DNA from: Glycine soja
Lineage: Eukaryota > Streptophyta > Magnoliopsida > Fabales > Fabaceae
Length of the DNA stretch: 64,000 nt
Direction: 5' to 3'
Assembly: GCF_004193775.1 (NCBI RefSeq)
Contig: NC_041005.1
Location: 8,062,501-8,126,500, forward strand
Numbering within the stretch: the first letter of the stretch is position 1; the number at the start of each line of letters is the position of its first letter. The position numbers and the translations under genes were made by a program. Of the stretch, positions 26,681 through 39,485 are shown one piece after another. Below the pieces are notes generated by a model that was given only the letters and a program-made list of their open reading frames with translations, was not told the origin of the DNA and made no database searches.

Positions 26681-29600
26681 GGTTGCTTTTATTAGAATAT
26701 GTGCTCTGTAACTTTGATCCCATTGTTTGAATTGAGCTCATCTTAATTATATTGTAATTTCCTTATATATTGTTTAACTTAGATGTTAAGTTCAATTAGT
26801 TTTTTATTTTATTTTTTATAAGACAGTTAAATCTGATAAGATATTTTTCATGGGCGACTAATAGATGGTAGAAACTAAAAAGACATGTCCAATTCAATAA
26901 AGGAGGAAGAAAGTATGATAAAAAATTTATATAAAAAAAACTAAAATACTGTATGGTACTTCCACTTTTAATTAAAAATGTTGCTGATTATTATTGCTTA
27001 ATTACGAGTCACAACTAAATTGACACAACTGTTTGGAAAGAATCAAGATGCATCGACGGGGAGACCCGAGGACCCAATCTCAGTCCAAGTGGGAGCTTCT
27101 GAATATTAAAAGCAAACCAATGTGTTATAGTAATAATAAATTATTTATTAATTACTTACTTAGATACTAAATTATAGTGGCATGGGTGGCATCTTTTACA
27201 TTTTTTTATTGATCAAGAATCAAGAATTGGGCTTCTCGTGGAGACACATGTTCTGGACGCTTGTAGCTGGGGACGAGGCAATATTAGACAGTGCCATTGG
27301 TTGCATTATGATATGACTACGACGTATAATAACCCAGTTGCTACGGAATACGGACTACGGATTATTAATCTTTCTTCTTTTGTCTTCAACATCTTCTTCT
27401 TCATTGGAGGGGTTGTAAACTTTTACTCAACAAAATTAATCAATGTATTAGTTTAATGAGGTGCTGAATCTCAAGCACTTGCTTCAATAGCTGGAAATCA
27501 TTTGTTTAAGAACGACAAATTCTATTTGTTTCACTCAGTTGACATGTTTATTAATTAATTTCCGGTTTTAATTCCACATTCCGGAATTTAATTATATTCG
27601 TAGCTGTGTAACCGCAGCAGCAATATTTTAAACAAAATCAGATTGATATGAGTGGTTATTTATGTAAGAATTAATTTGATTTATATCAAGATTTGCAATA
27701 CTATAAAATTAATATATTACATGTCTCCTGAAAATATACTTCTAAGAAGAATATTTCGTCAATTTTGGAAAGCATACATTTTTGTTTATGTCAAGAATGA
27801 GATTTACACACATGCACAGACGGTGATATATATCCCAACCCATAATCTATTAATATGAGTTTGAAAATGTTATTAAATAATATATTCAATCTGTTTTATA
27901 AAACAAATTAAATTCATGCATGCCATACCTAAAAATTTCTATCAGAAAACGCTACTTTCTTTTGCCATGAAGTTTGGCATTTGACTTTCATGTACTTTTT
28001 TCTGTTACTATATTATCAACTTAATACAGTTTATCCATTTTTAATGATAAATATACTTTAGAAATTGTAAATTTACTATTCATTCTATCTTTTTAATTTT
28101 TAATATAATGAGAAAATTTTATCAAATATAAATTTTAATATTACATTAAATAACATTGTTCTTTTCTGCAGAAGACAGCACGGGTACTTTAAAACTAATT
28201 TCTAATATTCATTTTCATGAAATAATTTTTTTAATGTTTAAGAAAACATATGACAGTATATAATTAAAATAACATCACTCAATATAAACTAATAATATTA
28301 TATTTTTTTATTTTAGGTTAATTTTTATTTAAAATTATATACGTTGAATTGCTCAATAATCTTTATCATTTAACTTAACTTTCAATATATTTTATAATTT
28401 TAGTTTTCTATGAAAATATTATACTTATTTAAAACTTTTTAAGTAATCTGATACTCAATAAATTGAATTTCTATTAAATATTTTTAAATTTAATAAGCAT
28501 AATTAGTATAGTAGGTTAAAAAAATAAAAGAATATTTTAATAAGTAGAGGCTTACTTAATTTTTTAAAGGTATGACAATTTCATTAAAACTTATACTTTT
28601 TTTTTGAGAAATAAATACTAGACTTTTATTTTAGAGTGGATATGTGTTTTATAACAAAGTGCAATATTTATTAAATGCAATATTATTACTTTATATCAAT
28701 AAAAAAATGGTATAAAAAAGTATTTTTGTAAACACTTTTGATCTATATTAAAATTATCTATTGTTTGTATATGTATGAAATGTTTTTTTATATACAATTT
28801 AATTTGTAGAATATTAAAAATATTATTTTAATGTACAAACATAAATTAACGGAGTAAAATAAGGGGCAAAGTGCTTTTAATTAAACTACATGAAGTTTAA
28901 GTATAACTTATCTTCAATATATATTATGATTCAAACTGGGCTGTACTGCATAATTTTCTGTTATAGAGCTGGCCATAGTTAAGTAAGGAATAAACTCAAA
29001 ATGTATAGTATCCTACGATAAGGAATTTATAATGGAAGAATTTTTTAAATAAGTTTGATGGGTAGTAGAAAGCTTCTGTGTTTTGTGTAATTAAACTTTC
29101 ATTAATTGGTGACACCAACTGGGATCCAATGTCACAAATTGTATACACCAAAGCGAAGTTTAGATGCAAAGTTCTCTTTTCGAATGGGACAGCTTATTAA
29201 TAGCCACGTGATGTTTGAACGTGACCACGTATAGATATGTAAGCAAAGCCAAAAACGTAAAATGGTATCCTTTGGCAGAACCGTATTCTTTTATGCACAA
29301 TAAAGATGCAACTAGGCAGGCACAACAAATATTACTATAAGCATGAAATTATGAGTCCATCAACATGAATGAATAGGTTAGCTCGATAGTGGATCAATTC
29401 GTTGTAAATGTATATGTATATCATATATATGCCACAAACGATGTGATCATATGCCGCAAACATTTGACTTGACCTCGGGCATGTAGAAGAAAATAACGGA
29501 AACCAAGAGAAAGAAAGGTAACTACCGCAAGGGATGAGTTAAAAAAAACAAAGCTAGGGTGGGTGTGAATGACACCCTGTTAAGCTCGGATCTCAAACAG

Positions 29601-32600
29601 TGAAGAAGAAGACTCTCTTTTGAATTTGAACCATAGGAAAAGTCTTAGGGAGAGGGCATTATATCCTCACTTGTGTAGTAGGTGTCTCTCTAAGATTTGC
29701 TTATAGAACCATTTTTTTTTTAATAAAAGGTGGGAATATAGGCTTTGAAATTTGCAAAAACACTGGCGTGAACCAGAAATGGGTAAGTGTTTGTGTTTTG
29801 ATAGTGCATGACCACGAGAGGGAAACTGCAAAAGCAGAAAAAGTTGAATTTCAGATAGATAGTATATATAAAAAAGGAGAATTTCAAAGATTAGATTAGA
29901 AAAGGGTTAGAAATTTGTGTCCTAAAGTTTCTTTATAGAAATCCATGTTTAAGCACGTCTATTGTTGTGTGTTGAATCCAAGAAACCAGCATCCTAAGTG
30001 AAACTAATTAAACTGAGCTTGCTATGGTTTCGTGGTCCAATTCAATTTCAAATTTTTACCATTGATTTTGTTAATTATTAGTCATCCAAAATGATGATCT
30101 ATGGTCAAACGGCTACAAAACAGGGAATTGAGGGGATCTTATGTAAATTTTGCAAGACTTGCACTAAAGGGAGGATCTCGAGTAACTATTGGTCGAAGTT
30201 TTCAACATTCTCACTTCTAATTGGACGTAGAAGATTGAAAGGTTATCGTGATTCGTGAATAGAAATCAGTAATAAGAGTCAAAATTTCTAAAGAAATTAC
30301 ACACAGTTAATTAAACTGTTCTTATAGTAATTAATACTAATATATTATTTTTTTAATTAATATTTAGTGGGAAATTAAGAAAGAAGTGCAGATCTTTACT
30401 TCGTTTAGCAAAAATAGTAAGTGCAAATAATTAGTTGATAGAAATGCTTTATTAAGGGACCTTTCCAGTAAAAGTTTAAAATTCATCAAAAATGCTTGAG
30501 ATTAATGTTATATAAAAGCAATAAAAAAAAAACTTCGTTGTATTACTAAAAAATGGTTTGATTTGGTGATAGAATTTTTTGGTTTGATTCAAAGCGACTA
30601 TCCATACTGATCTACCTAATTCTCTTAGATATATTGTCGTCTTAGATCAACAAAAAGAAAGCTATGATATTCTCTTATGTTTATGTACTAACACATATGT
30701 CATTATCAATGCATTTTTATTCGATTTATTTTAGAAAAACAATTATATTGTTTTTTTAGTTTTTTTGAGAAAAAAATTACAAAAAAATAGTTTTTCTTAA
30801 ACTAATCTGTCCCAAGAACATAATAATTAATTTGTCTGGTTTTTATAAATTTTAATTTGGCTGATTTAACCTTAATTTTAAAGTTCCGTGTTAGAACTGA
30901 TAATGAATTAAGTCAGGTCTAACTTTGGCATGGTAGAGTCTAGAAAATCAAATATGTACAAAGTCAGATTACCTTACAAACTCTTTAAATTTGATAAGTC
31001 ATTATAAAGTCTTGTATTAATTTAATAACTTTGATTTAAATTCATAACTTAATTTTCTTTTACTAATATGAAGTTACATTATAATTTATTCATGAAAACA
31101 ATAAATCAAATAGTAATCTATATATTAAATAAAAACATGATGATGACTGTTATTAACTATTATTCCAAAAGAAATAATTATATATATGTTGTCGAATTGG
31201 GTGACGAATTCATAAGTCATGATCAAGTTGGATTCATTATAGCAAACAAAATAGTGTCCTAAAATTTTTATAAAATGGCGCGCTTGCCAGCATTGCTCGC
31301 GCGCTCTAAAATTTCTTCTAATAATTTCATCGAAACTTGTGAGTATACACTAGCATTCAATCATTGGAGTATGCTGATTTGCTTCCATTCAAAATTAAAT
31401 TGACAACTTTCATTCATCAAACGTATTTAGATATCATTTCGCCAAACCTTTATATATTATATTTCAAATCTTTCTGTTGGTACTTTGTCGTAGAAAAACC
31501 CAACTCAAGATATTGTTTTGCCTGCAACCAAGAAGAAAAAAATATTACTTTGCCCAAAAACAATAATCAAAGAGCATTATATGAAAATGAAAAACTATTC
31601 GGAGGTGCAACAACATTGCCTAGTCGAGGCGCATCTGAGTGAATTGAATGATACAAAACCAAAAACACGTTGGATTGGACCAACTTTATCTTCAAAATCC
31701 GTTTGATCTCAATACTCAAAACTCTACCTTTAATATGCAAATTTCAAAAACACGTTCAAGCCCCCACTCCTCTCTCTATCAAACAAAAAGACACACACAC
31801 ATGATATCACATTACCATGGAAAAGATGCAATTTCTAATTGTCTTTTTTTATAGATATATTTCTAATTGTCTAGGAGTGCATTATCCATATAAATTTTAT
31901 TACAATGGCAAAACTGAAATTGGCTATTTCAGCAACTGTAAATTGTAATTAACCGTGGACCAAGGTTTAGCCAAATTAAATCTAATTAGAAAAGGGATTA
32001 AAGTTTACTTGTGATAGATTTTGTATTGCCGACCAATTATTACTTGTTTGTCGGGTCAGTAATTCACCTTGTAATTGTCCTTTGCTAATTGGTGATCACT
32101 GGGTGGATGAGATCCTAAACTCCTACTCAAGGTGGTCAATTCTTAATGCTAACAATAATTTCGTACTTGCGAACCAATATTGTTAGACCCCAAAAGGAGA
32201 CGAACCTAAAAGCAATTAAGAAAAGAGCAAAAGTGCATCTTTTTTGCGATTTGTATGAATTGGCCACTGATCTAACGTAAAAGACAACACCTTAGTTTTT
32301 TGCCTACACGGCGAACAGTAACTTGGCTGATTTAGGATAGGAGGTTTTAGATTTCATCATTATTAATGTCGATGTTATTATTATCCGTAAAGTGTACTCT
32401 TTCGTTTAATGCATGTGTTCATCATACAATTTTGTAGTTATAAATTGAAACTCTAAACAAGACTTATTTGAATTCATTAAAAAAAATATCAGTATACTAC
32501 AGTTGATAAAAAAAGCATTTGTCTTCAATCTTGTTTGTGTTAGTATAATAATACTAACAAAAATTGATTTATTAAATAGACATTTTAAGTCTGTTGATGA

Positions 32601-33057
32601 TATGATAATCAATAATACATATCATTAGTTTATCATAGACAAATTATAAAATTGATTTGATTGATTAAATCTTTCATGCTAACAAAAATTAATAATTAAT
32701 ATTTATCGATAAAAAAATTATAACATTAATTTTCATGAAAGGAAGGATCAAAGCCCCCATATATATATATATATAGATATATTAAGGTAGACCGGCCACG
32801 TACGGAACCCCAATAACATCCTGCCACACAGAAAAGTTTATCATATTAGTAACTTTAAATGGTTAGAATAGAGTAAGACAATTACATTTGATAAGTCACT
32901 AGTTCAAGCACTCACCCGTTTAAGGTTTTATAACATGGCCTAATTAATTATTTTGTTAACTAGATTGGTTCAATAATGTTTTTAAATGTAATATTTCAGT
33001 ATTTAACTAAACATTTTAAGGAAGAAAAAAGAAGCAAAACACGTTAATTATTGGAAT
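26681..33057. other. Long AT-rich gene-poor stretch
   Basis: About 6.4 kb without a recognisable gene. A small GC-rich island near 31276-31310 holds two GCGCGC words, one on each side of GCCAGCATTGC. Stretches at 29560-29720 and 31500-31800 are less AT-rich but give no convincing protein. Short frames such as 27238-27456 and 31364-31642 have no family resemblance that I can see. Confidence 0.6.
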
Positions 33058-33109
33058 TAGCCAAGTGGTTAAAGATGTTTGCTTTCTACCTTGATCTTAT
33101 GTTCAATCT
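33058..33109 (+). repeat. tRNA-like A and B boxes, possible decayed SINE
   Basis: TAGCCAAGTGG at 33058-33068 fits the Pol III A box of a tRNA D-arm. GTTCAATCT at about 33101-33109 fits a worn B box, at the usual tRNA spacing. The acceptor stem and anticodon arm do not fold, so it is not a functional tRNA. A tRNA-derived short interspersed element is the likeliest explanation. Confidence 0.3.
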
Positions 33110-33442
33110 TAGACCAATAATGTTACTTGCTGATGCAATGGGCGTTGTGTATATCAAGCTTTAGTTTTTGTGTTCTTTTATTTCTGACTGATGACAAAGA
33201 AAAGGATTGTTAGTTTTTTCTTAGCTATTTTGAAAGGGGAATTTTCCAAATTGTTTTATTTTTCTTTTCTTTTGACCTGAAAAAATCGTTGGCACATGTG
33301 AAGACTGCTATAGATGCAAGTGCAATGTATTCAATGGCTGTTTAATATACCACTGTCATATTGATTCCTTAAACGAAAAAAATATCCACCGCCATGCTCC
33401 GTAATAAGTACACAACAAGAATAGTTATTATAAAGTTAAATA
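33110..33442. other. AT-rich flank of the copia element
   Basis: No gene or repeat boundary is recognised before the LTR begins at 33443. Confidence 0.55.
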
Positions 33443-33687
33443 TGTTGGAGAACCAGCAGATGGAACTATATAAGGAACGGATGATATACAGTCAAATAAA
33501 GAAAATTGATAGAAAAAGTATTATTAATTGTAAACTGTTTTTTTCAAACATAATTACATTCTGGGGTGTATATTTATACACACAAGGAAAAGTAAAACAG
33601 AAAACTAAGGAGCAAATTGTTATAACCAACTTATAAATTAGTTAGTTAGTTACTAACCATCTTTAATGGATTACAATAATCTTATCA
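33443..33687 (-). repeat. 3' LTR of the copia element
   Basis: 245 bases, minus-strand start TGATAAGATTG and end GGTTCTCCAACA. The polypurine tract TTAAGCGGGAG (33698-33688) abuts its 5' end. It is slightly longer than its partner because of small indels. Confidence 0.9.
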
Positions 33688-36600
33688 CTCCCGCTTAATC
33701 TACTAATTCTACCACTCCTAGATCCTTTCTCAATTGCACAAATCTCTCAACTCTTATTGACTTTGTAAGTACATCTTCAACTTGCACTTATGTGAGACAA
33801 TGCACCACTTCAATCAAGTCTTTGCCCACTTTCTCCCGAAATGAAACCTAGTTTCAATGTGTTTACTTCTGTCGTGTGAGACAGGATATTTGGCTAGATT
33901 TATTGTAGACTTGTTGTCAATGAGGAGTTGCACTGACTTCTAAGGTTCAACTTGAATCTCTTTCATTAAAGAGTCAATCCATATAGCCTAAAATGTTGCA
34001 TGTATTCTATCTCATAAGATGAGAGAGCCACCACTGGTTGCTTCTTGGAGCACCATGAAATTGGTGCATCAAAAAGCTTGAATAAGTATCTAGTAGTGCT
34101 CATTCGATCACTCTTGTCCCTACACCAATCAGAGTCAGAGAAGCCAATAAAACCTCAATCCTTCTATTTTTCTACCTTTGGAAACAACACATCAAGATTT
34201 TATGTTCCTTTCAAGTACCTTAGTACCCTCTTTGCTGCAGTGAGATGTGATCTCCTTGGCTCATGCTTAAATCTACTCACCAAGCCAACTGCATAACATA
34301 GGTTAGGTCTATTGTTGTAGAGGTACCTTAGTGATCCAATTAGTTGTTTATATAGTGTTGGATCCACCAATTCATCATCAGTTGCTTCTTTCAACTTGGA
34401 GTTGAACTCAGTTGGTGTAGTTGTTGGGTTGCAATCTAACATGTTGAACCACTTCAACACATCACTTGTGTACTTCCTTTGATGCATCACAGTTCCATCA
34501 ACTATTTTTACAAACTCCATCCCTAGGAAATAGGCCAGTTTCCCCAAAGTTGTCATCTCAAACTTAGACTTCATTAGGCTCTTGAATTTTTCAATCCCAT
34601 TGTGGTCACTGCCAGTCACCAATAGGTCATCTACATAGAGACAAATCAGTACCCTGCTTGACTTGACTCCTTTTTTGTAGTACACACCATGCTCAATACT
34701 GCACCTTGAGAATTCATGGTTGGTAAAAAATGAGTCAATCTTCAAGTTCCAACACCTTGGAGCCTGCTTCAAACCGTGTAGGGCCTCGTGAAGTACACCT
34801 TTTTCTCTTTCCCTTTTATCTTAAATCCAGGAGGTTGAGTAACAAACATCAGTTCATCAAGGGGTCCGTTAAGGAATGTTGATTTTACATCTAAATGGAA
34901 TAAAGACCAATTATTTTGCTGGCTAAAGCCACCACCAACCTAATGGTTTCAATTCTAGCCACAGGTGCAAACACCTCCTTATAGTCGACTCCAAGTTTCT
35001 GCAAAAATTCCTTTACAACAAGCCTTGCTATGGATCCATCAGGGTTCAATTTAAGCTTGAACACCCATTTCACTTCAATTGGTTTCTTGTTGAGATCTAA
35101 CTTTGTTAGTTCCCAATTGTGATTCCTCTCTATTGCTTTCAGCTTTTCAATCATAGCATTTTTCCAGGCCTGCTCCTTCATTGCTTCTTTGCAATCTATA
35201 GGCTCAATGTCAGCCAAAAGTGCAAAGTGTATCAAATCTCCTTCTGCATTTACTGCATTATCTGACAACATTTCAAAGTGTTGAAATCTAATAGGTAGTT
35301 GTGTTTGTCTCTGAGGTCTTTAATCAAGCATTGGATTAATAGAATCAACATCTTCTCCCTCAATGTCTGCATCAACAGCCTTTGTGTCACAACATACTTC
35401 TTCATTTAATTAAGGAATTACTGGCTTTGCTTAAGCTCTCTGAGTATCCCAGTTCCAGGATTCACTCTCACTGACTATGACATCCCTACTCACTTTAATT
35501 TTTCCCTTTTTTTGGATTATACAACTTGTAGGCACCAGTTATGTGACACCCTACCAAGATCATAGGCTCACTCTTATCTTCCAACTTCCTTCTCCTAGAA
35601 TCTAGTATATGCTTATAACACAGGGAACCAAAAACTCTCAAGTGACTTACTGAAGGTTTCCTTCCTAACCAATATTCTTTAGGTACTTTCTCTTTCAACC
35701 TCTTAGTGGGACACTTGTTGAGCAGATATACATCAATTGTTACTGCTTCACCCCATAAAGAATGTGGAATTGACTTTTGCTTCATCATGCTTCTAGCCAT
35801 ATTGAGGACAAATCTATTTCTCCTTTTCACTATGCCATTATGCTGAGGAGTATAGGGCGGTGTAATTTAATATTGTATGCCAAGTTATTCACAGAAATTC
35901 TCAAGCTCCCTTGACGTATACTCTCCCCCTCCATTAGTCCTCAGAATCTTGATCATAGTGCCACTATGCCTCTCATACATAACTTTGAACTTTTGTAAGA
36001 CACCAAACACCTCATTCTTGTGTTTGATCAAGTGTATTCACATCATTCTGCCGTATTCATCAACAAAAGAGACGAAATAGAGGTTTCCTCCACATAGGAC
36101 CATATACATCTGAATGAATCACATGCAAAACAAATGTTGCTCTCATAGGCAAGTGATGATTGAAACTCAACCTAGGTTGTTTGCCTATTATGCATGATTC
36201 ACACACTTTTCCAGGTTCACTTAACTTTGGAATTCCTAGTACCATCTTCTTAGATACTAATTGATTAATACTTCTAAAGTTTAGATGACCAAACTTCTAA
36301 TGCCATAACCAGCTTTCTTGTTCACTTTTTATTGCAGTAAGGCATCTCACTTCAGTAAGACTGAAGATCGTATGAAAGGCTCTATTTTTAGAGAAGGGAG
36401 ACCTCAACACCAATTTCTGTGATGGATCAAACAAATCTAGTGAGTCATGCTTCATGATCACTGAAAAACCCTTATCTACTAGTTGACCCACACACATACC
36501 TGGCACATATAGAACATTCTCAATCATTTCCTTCTTTCCATCTTTCCTGTTGATTATTATGTTTCCCATTCCTTCAACAACTAGTGCACTGTTATCTGCT

Positions 36601-37726
36601 AATTTGATCTGAGTTCTTTTAGAAACATCAAGATCAATTAGTCATTGCTTGTGACTTGTCATATAGTTTAAGCAACATGTGTCAAGAAACCAGAAATTAG
36701 AATGGTGCTCACCCCCACTAGTAGTCACCATCAGAATGACATGATCTGAATTTGAGTCACCCTTTTGAGCTACATTTGCCTCTTCGCCATGGTTTCTATT
36801 TTGTTTCCCTTTTTTATGCCAACACTCATCAACATAGTGACCCCATTTCTCACAGTTGAAGCATTGAATCTTTCTTTTTTCAAAACCTTTTTTGTCATCA
36901 CTGTTAGCAAATCTTGAGGTGCCTTTCTATGAAAACTCAGACCTTTTTTCACCCTTTCATTTCTCTTGATTTGAATGTCAATTGGTTTTGTAATTTTTTC
37001 CCTTTCCTTTCTTCCAGTTCTTCTATTCACCATTGCCTTTCTTGAATGTCTAGGCCTGCAAGGCTTGCTTAGTAGGTTTCACAGCACCTCTTTGAATCAA
37101 TCTCAGCTCTTCAACCTTCATGACTTGAATCTTTTTTGACTCCTTAATTGCAACTACAATGTAGTTAAAGATGGGAATTAAGGTTCTCATTATTTTCTTT
37201 GTGATCATTTGCTCTATAATTTTCTCTCCACACCCTTTCATTTGGTTGGCCAGATTCAAGACTTTTGTTATGTAATATGTTAATCTCTTATTGCTTCCAT
37301 TTGAAGCAATTCATACTGCCTTCTCAAAGCTTGGAGCTTCACCTTTCTAACCTTGTCTCCTCTAGTGTAACATTTAGCAAGAATATCTCTGGCTTCTTTT
37401 GTTGATGAGGAAGATTGGATCTTTTCAAAAATGTTGGGGGTCAACACATTGATGAATGAGGAACAAGGCTCTTCCATCCCTCTTTGTTGCTTCCCCTTTC
37501 TGCGCCTCAGTGGAATTACTTGACTCTTGGACGTCATTCTCTGCAATTTCAATAACATCTTGAGATCAAAACAACACCTCCATTTGTGCACACCAGCGAT
37601 CCCAATTCTTGCCATCACAAGAATTGGAAGATTTTTGGGAATTTTGTTGTTGCCTGCCATTTTTGTTCTTACTATGTTAATTCACCCTATTTGCACAACT
37701 TGCTTGAATTATTGATGCAGAACCAT

Positions 37727-37740
37727 GGCTCTGGATACCA
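37727..37740 (-). other. Primer-binding site of the copia element
   Basis: Three bases inside the 5' LTR, TGGTATCCAGAGCC matches the initiator-methionine tRNA 3' end complement (TGGTATCAGAGC) with one extra C. It is the standard primer site for plant copia elements. Confidence 0.75.
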
Positions 37741-37743
37741 ATT

Positions 37744-37978
37744 TGTTGGAGAACCAACAGATGGAACTATACAAGCAACAAATGATACAAAGAAAATTGG
37801 TAGAGAAAGTATTATTGACTGTAAACTATTTTCTTCAGACACAATTACATTGCGGGGTGTATATTTATACACACAAGGAAAAGTAAAACAGAACACTAAA
37901 AAGCAAGTTGTTACAACCAACTAACAAATTAGTTAGTTAGTTGCTAACCATCCTAATTGGATTACAACAATCTTAACA
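37744..37978 (-). repeat. 5' LTR of the copia element
   Basis: 235 bases; on the minus strand it begins TGTTAAGATTG and ends GGTTCTCCAACA (TG...CA). It matches the 3' LTR along its length with scattered substitutions and small indels, so the insertion is not recent. Confidence 0.9.
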
Positions 37979-39485
37979 AACTAAATATTATTAATGTGAA
38001 AAAAAGTAAGTTAAACTGTATTAGCATATTATAGATAAATTGATAAAAAAAATTAGAAAGAATACGAATCAATTTACAATTTGCACAAGTATAAAACAAA
38101 TTTAATTTTACAATATTCCATAATTTGTCATCAGATAACTTTATTCTACTAATATATGATTAGAAATTGAGGGATAAACTTATTTCAAAAGTAACTCTTT
38201 TAGAGTTGCTTGTCATTTTTTTTTAAATCTAATGGTTTTATGAGAAGTTGGCTTAACCATTAAATTTCAAGAAAATTAATGATTAGGATAAAGAATAGTT
38301 CTTTTACAGTTAGTCTTGGAATAAATTGATCCTTTATCTTTTTTAATATGAAATTATATTAATATTATGATGCCAACAAATCATTAATGTGAATAAAATT
38401 GAGTTCGAATCACATTTTATGTTTCTCTCTATTTTCTTCGCTCTCTATTTCTTTCATTGTAAAGCTTTTAAGAAAATAAAGTTAATCTTTATAAAGTGTG
38501 TAGCATCTCCATTTTATTTATTTACCAAAAAGCTTATAAAATGGAAGAAGGGAAGGGAAAGAAAATGGAGAATTCTAACCCTCAAATCACTTTAGCAAGA
38601 ATTTAGGTTCAAATTTCATAGATGAAAAGAAATATAGTTAGGAGAGAAACTTACTAAAAATAACCAATTAGGTTTTCGATGAAGATTAATTATTAATAAA
38701 ATTAGTTGATAATTCAATTTTAATTATATTATGGCATTTCATTTAACACAATGTAATTAATGTTGATTCAAATTACATTTTAACAGATTAAATCTCAAAT
38801 GAGGCATTATTTATTTATTGGTTTAAATGCATTTTTAATTTTTTTAAAAATAATTTTAAAAAAATTATTAATTTTTAATTTCTACATTTCAAAATAATAA
38901 TATGGTTTTAATATTTCATTAACAGAAATAATAATGAGTCTGCTTCCCAATTTTTGTATAAATCACATGTATTTTTTTAAGAACATTTACGATGCTTGAG
39001 TTGAATAAGATCAATGTAAGCAAAAAAAACTCTTATTTTAATTATAATTATAATCATATATCTAAAACTAAAAAATATTACTTAAACTAAAACAACTTCA
39101 TACCAATTTATCCTTATATTTTGAAGAAACTAATACCAAATTTCACATAGTTTAAAGGAGTATATATATATATATAATTTATTACAACAAATTATATTAT
39201 ATAAAAAAATAAAGAGAGATAAGTATCAAAATATCTATACCTACATATATTTTATATTATTTGTGTGAGTATATTCGTTATTGACAATTTTTCAAGTGCC
39301 TATTACATTTAAATCCAACAATCATTTGTATTTCCTAAAAATTAAAACTAGTTGTGCTCTCAAATTTGGAGTGTACTCGACGAAAAAAACCTTTTATATT
39401 TTAAAAAATGTATTTTATCTCTACAATTTTTAACCTAATCATCAACATCATAAGGATAATAAATTTTTAAAAAAATACTCATATC
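37979..39485. other. AT-rich intergenic DNA
   Basis: No coding or RNA gene is seen between the copia element and the solo LTR. The base ATATC at 39481-39485 is the left target duplication of that LTR. Confidence 0.6.

Larger units (their letters stand above)
33443..37978 (-). mobile_element. Decayed Ty1/copia LTR retrotransposon
   Basis: A complete-length but inactive element read on the minus strand, 4.5 kb, with LTRs at 37744-37978 (5') and 33443-33687 (3'). In order there is a Gag segment (37660-37280, starting MAGNNKIPKNLP), a CCHC zinc knuckle (about 36870-36800, CFNCEKWGHYVDEC) and a protease region around 36680-36560. The integrase HHCC region follows (about 36300-36170, VCESCIIGKQ), then the integrase core and C-terminal part (35830-35495, SLWGEAV and LRVFGSLCY). 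Reverse transcriptase (35271-34200) has the catalytic LICLYVDDLLVTG and YLRYLKGT-type end. The RNase H remnant is at about 34200-33700. This Gag-PR-IN-RT-RH order is the copia order. Frameshifts and stops separate most blocks, so no full polyprotein can be made. Confidence 0.93.

Noticed and set aside
31276..31310. GC-rich GCGCGC...GCGCGC island as regulatory element or terminator
   Set aside because: Arms are too short and no gene is near enough to assign a role.
38389..38420. tRNA-like GAGTTCGAATCAC
   Set aside because: A lone B box-like word; no A box at the right distance and no cloverleaf.
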